A stretch of DNA of 64,000 nt, taken from NCBI GenBank assembly GCA_018402485.1, contig JAGYIY010000001.1, forward strand, positions 1,210,001-1,274,000, written 5' to 3'. How positions within the stretch are numbered: the stretch's first letter is position 1; the number at the start of each line of letters is the position of its first letter. Shown piece after piece: positions 62,372 to 64,000 of this stretch. A model generated the notes under the pieces. It saw only the letters and a list, made by a program, of their open reading frames with translations. It was not told the origin of the DNA and did not search any database. The stretch is from Roseivirga sp. GTDB lineage: Bacteria; Bacteroidota; Bacteroidia; Cytophagales; Cyclobacteriaceae. The position numbers and the translations under genes were made by a program.

Positions 62372-63748
62372 ATGAAATACTACAATTCAATTATTGAAAC
62401 CATTGGTAATACGCCATTGATCCGATTAAATAAGCTGGCTAAAAAAGTAAAAGGAACGGTTTTAGTAAAAGTAGAATATTTCAACCCAGGGAATTCCATG
62501 AAAGATCGTATGGCATTGAAAATGATTGAGGATGCTGAGGCCGAAGGCTTGTTAAAACCGGGAGGTACCATCATTGAAGGAACTTCCGGAAATACCGGTA
62601 TGGGCTTGGCCTTAGGTGCAATTGCCAAAGGTTACAAATGTATTTTCACGCTTGCTGATAAACAATCACAAGAAAAGATAGACATTCTGAAAGCGGTGGG
62701 TGCGGAAGTCATTGTGTGCCCTACCAACGTAAGTCCTGATGATGAACGCTCTTATTATTCCGTGGCCAGAAAGCTTAACCAAGACATTCCCAATTCTTTC
62801 TATCCCAACCAATACGATAACCTCTCCAACACCAAAGCACATTATGAAACCACTGGCCCTGAAATTTGGACAGATACCGAGGGGAAAATTACCCACTATG
62901 CAGCAGGAGTTGGTACCGGTGGATCAATGTGCGGAACAGCAAAGTACCTAAAAGAGCAAAATCCTGCCGTTGTTTCTGTGGGTATCGATACTTATGGCTC
63001 TGTTTTTAAAAAATACAAGGAAACCGGACAATTTGATGAGAAGGAAATTTACCCTTACCTCACCGAAGGCATCGGGGAAGATATTTTACCTAAAAATGTT
63101 GATTTTGATCAAATTGACCATTTTGTTAAGGTAACCGATAAGGATGGAGCGATCATGACACGAAGGTTGGCCCGAGAAGAAGGATTATTCTGTGGCTGGT
63201 CTTGTGGCTCAGCTGTAGCAGGTGCCCTGACTTGGGCAGAAGAGCACCTCAAAGAAGATGATGTGATGGTGATTATTTTACCAGACCATGGTACCCGCTA
63301 CTTGGGTAAGGTGTACAATGACGACTGGATGAAGGCACGTGGGTTTTTAGAAGAAAGGGTGTTTAAGACAGCAGCTGATGTGCTTTCAGAGCAAACTGGT
63401 AATGCGAACCTCAGAACCATTTCTAAAAATGCCTCTGTTGGCGAGGCCATTCAAATGATGACCCAAAATAGTATTTCACAATTACCTGTGACCGATGCTA
63501 CCGAATTTGTTGGGAGTTTAGTGGACTCAAAGCTATTGGCACAGATGATTGAAGACCCACAACTAAAAGACAAAAAGATTGAAGAAGTAATGGATGCGCC
63601 TTTCCAGTTTGTGCCTTCTGATAATACTCTGGATGTGCTGTCTTCGGTCATAACCAAAGATAACCCTGCAGTAATGGTAAGAGATCATCAAGATGTAGTA
63701 CATATTATTACACGGCATGATTTACTAAATGCCATGACAAATTATTAA
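62372..63748 (+). CDS. Cystathionine beta-synthase/cysteine synthase with CBS domains
   Basis: 458 aa PLP enzyme of beta family. PLP Lys44 lies in NPGNSMKDRMA, the substrate loop EGTSGNTGMGLALG is at about 70-83 and the phosphate-binding GVGTGGSMCGTAKYL near 188. The C-terminal 110 residues form two CBS-type domains (ISKNASVGEAIQMMTQNSISQLPV and APFQFVPSDNTLDVLSSVI). That domain order is the one of cystathionine beta-synthase (serine/acetylserine plus homocysteine or sulfide); which reaction is run here is not fixed by sequence. Stop overlaps the next, convergent gene. Confidence 0.92.
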   Translation: MKYYNSIIETIGNTPLIRLNKLAKKVKGTVLVKVEYFNPGNSMKDRMALKMIEDAEAEGLLKPGGTIIEGTSGNTGMGLALGAIAKGYKCIFTLADKQSQEKIDILKAVGAEVIVCPTNVSPDDERSYYSVARKLNQDIPNSFYPNQYDNLSNTKAHYETTGPEIWTDTEGKITHYAAGVGTGGSMCGTAKYLKEQNPAVVSVGIDTYGSVFKKYKETGQFDEKEIYPYLTEGIGEDILPKNVDFDQIDHFVKVTDKDGAIMTRRLAREEGLFCGWSCGSAVAGALTWAEEHLKEDDVMVIILPDHGTRYLGKVYNDDWMKARGFLEERVFKTAADVLSEQTGNANLRTISKNASVGEAIQMMTQNSISQLPVTDATEFVGSLVDSKLLAQMIEDPQLKDKKIEEVMDAPFQFVPSDNTLDVLSSVITKDNPAVMVRDHQDVVHIITRHDLLNAMTNY

Positions 63749-64000
63749 GAAAAAGTGCCTTTCCGAGTTTTTTTACGGTAAAAAGCGATAAGAAATCCAA
63801 TCAATACTAAGCTACAAGCTATGGCTGTGTATTGCACCTGAGAAGCTTTTCCAGCTTGTTCTACAGCTATGGCCAACAAAGACCAAATACCAACATAGGT
63901 CGGGATCACCCAATTTTTCCTGTTGATGAGAAGGGCATAAATGCCTGCGGAAATAATGACCAAAAGTATGGCCCATGTTTGAGGCTGAAAAAGGAATGAC
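63745..64000 (-). CDS. Small membrane protein, partial (5' end outside window)
   Basis: The minus-strand frame is open to the window edge, so only the C-terminal 84 residues are seen. Three hydrophobic spans (about ILLVIISAGIYALLI, VIPTYVGIWSLLAIAV and YTAIACSLVLIGFLIAFY), then a basic tail (RKKTRKGTFS). No family recognised. It converges on the cysteine/cystathionine synthase gene with a 4-bp overlap. Confidence 0.6.
   Translation of the reverse strand, partial: SFLFQPQTWAILLVIISAGIYALLINRKNWVIPTYVGIWSLLAIAVEQAGKASQVQYTAIACSLVLIGFLIAFYRKKTRKGTFS

Overview
The window is one stretch of a Bacteroidota chromosome, most likely from the class Cytophagia; I do not assign a genus. Evidence: several starts are preceded by the phylum's promoter form (TTTG, 19 bp, TAnnTTTG), with essentially no Shine-Dalgarno sequences and A-rich start contexts. 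The gene families also fit: an N-succinyl/N-acetylornithine-type arginine pathway, a very short ATP synthase epsilon subunit, YpdA, WbqC, a PafA-like phosphatase and a 3'-5' exonuclease of the PolX family. Most of the window is ordinary housekeeping sequence with short intergenic gaps.

Layout. 1-3.7 kb: end of hpt, adk, obgE, grpE-dnaJ. 3.7-8.4 kb: a secreted protein, an ABC-2 exporter pair, an orphan histidine kinase. 8.4-10.3 kb: atpD-atpC with a textbook promoter and terminator. 10.3-14.5 kb (minus): membrane-anchored protein, pseudouridine synthase, prfC, lipid A-type acyltransferase. 14.6-18.1 kb: dnaK, a secreted protein, an NlpC/P60 lipoprotein. 18.1-24.1 kb: tRNA-Ala, rhodanese, PafA-like phosphatase, a large WG-repeat-like protein, an HTH protein, a DUF4920 lipoprotein. 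24.1-28.5 kb is the accessory zone: an unnamed 50-aa basic protein, a broken ORF, a membrane-anchored protein, a truncated IS3 orfA, and a nine-copy tandem repeat ending in functional tRNA-Glu and tRNA-Ser genes. 28.5-39.6 kb: BrkB-like protein, thioesterase, mltG, a TsaC/Sua5-type gene, WbqC, clpC, desuccinylase-like protein, thioredoxin-like protein, a second DnaE-type polymerase. 39.6-41.5 kb is a gene-poor patchwork of repeats and gene fragments. 41.5-45.5 kb: ypdA, DoxX-like protein, M28-PDZ peptidase, beta-propeller lipoprotein. 45.5-53.9 kb: arginine operon. 53.9-64 kb: degenerate M23 protein, GT9, PolX, a secreted protein, pyrR-pyrB, hydrolase, CBS-fused cysteine/cystathionine synthase, and a partial membrane protein.

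How the genes work together. The arginine operon (acetyltransferase, argG, argC, argD, argF', argB, argE, argH) is almost fully translationally coupled and covers the route from glutamate to arginine. A 28-codon ORF rich in arginine near its stop lies upstream, overlapping mutually exclusive RNA pairings; I read it as a probable arginine-sensing leader, the most interesting regulatory candidate here. grpE, dnaJ, dnaK and clpC are the proteostasis genes; DnaJ has lost one of its two zinc centres. The PolX homologue has lost its polymerase catalytic aspartates but kept its PHP nuclease. The tRNA-Glu 3' end has been copied into a tandem array that also repeats a terminator and a palindrome.

Limits: all calls are by eye. 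Family names rest on motif recognition, and no database search or structure prediction was run.
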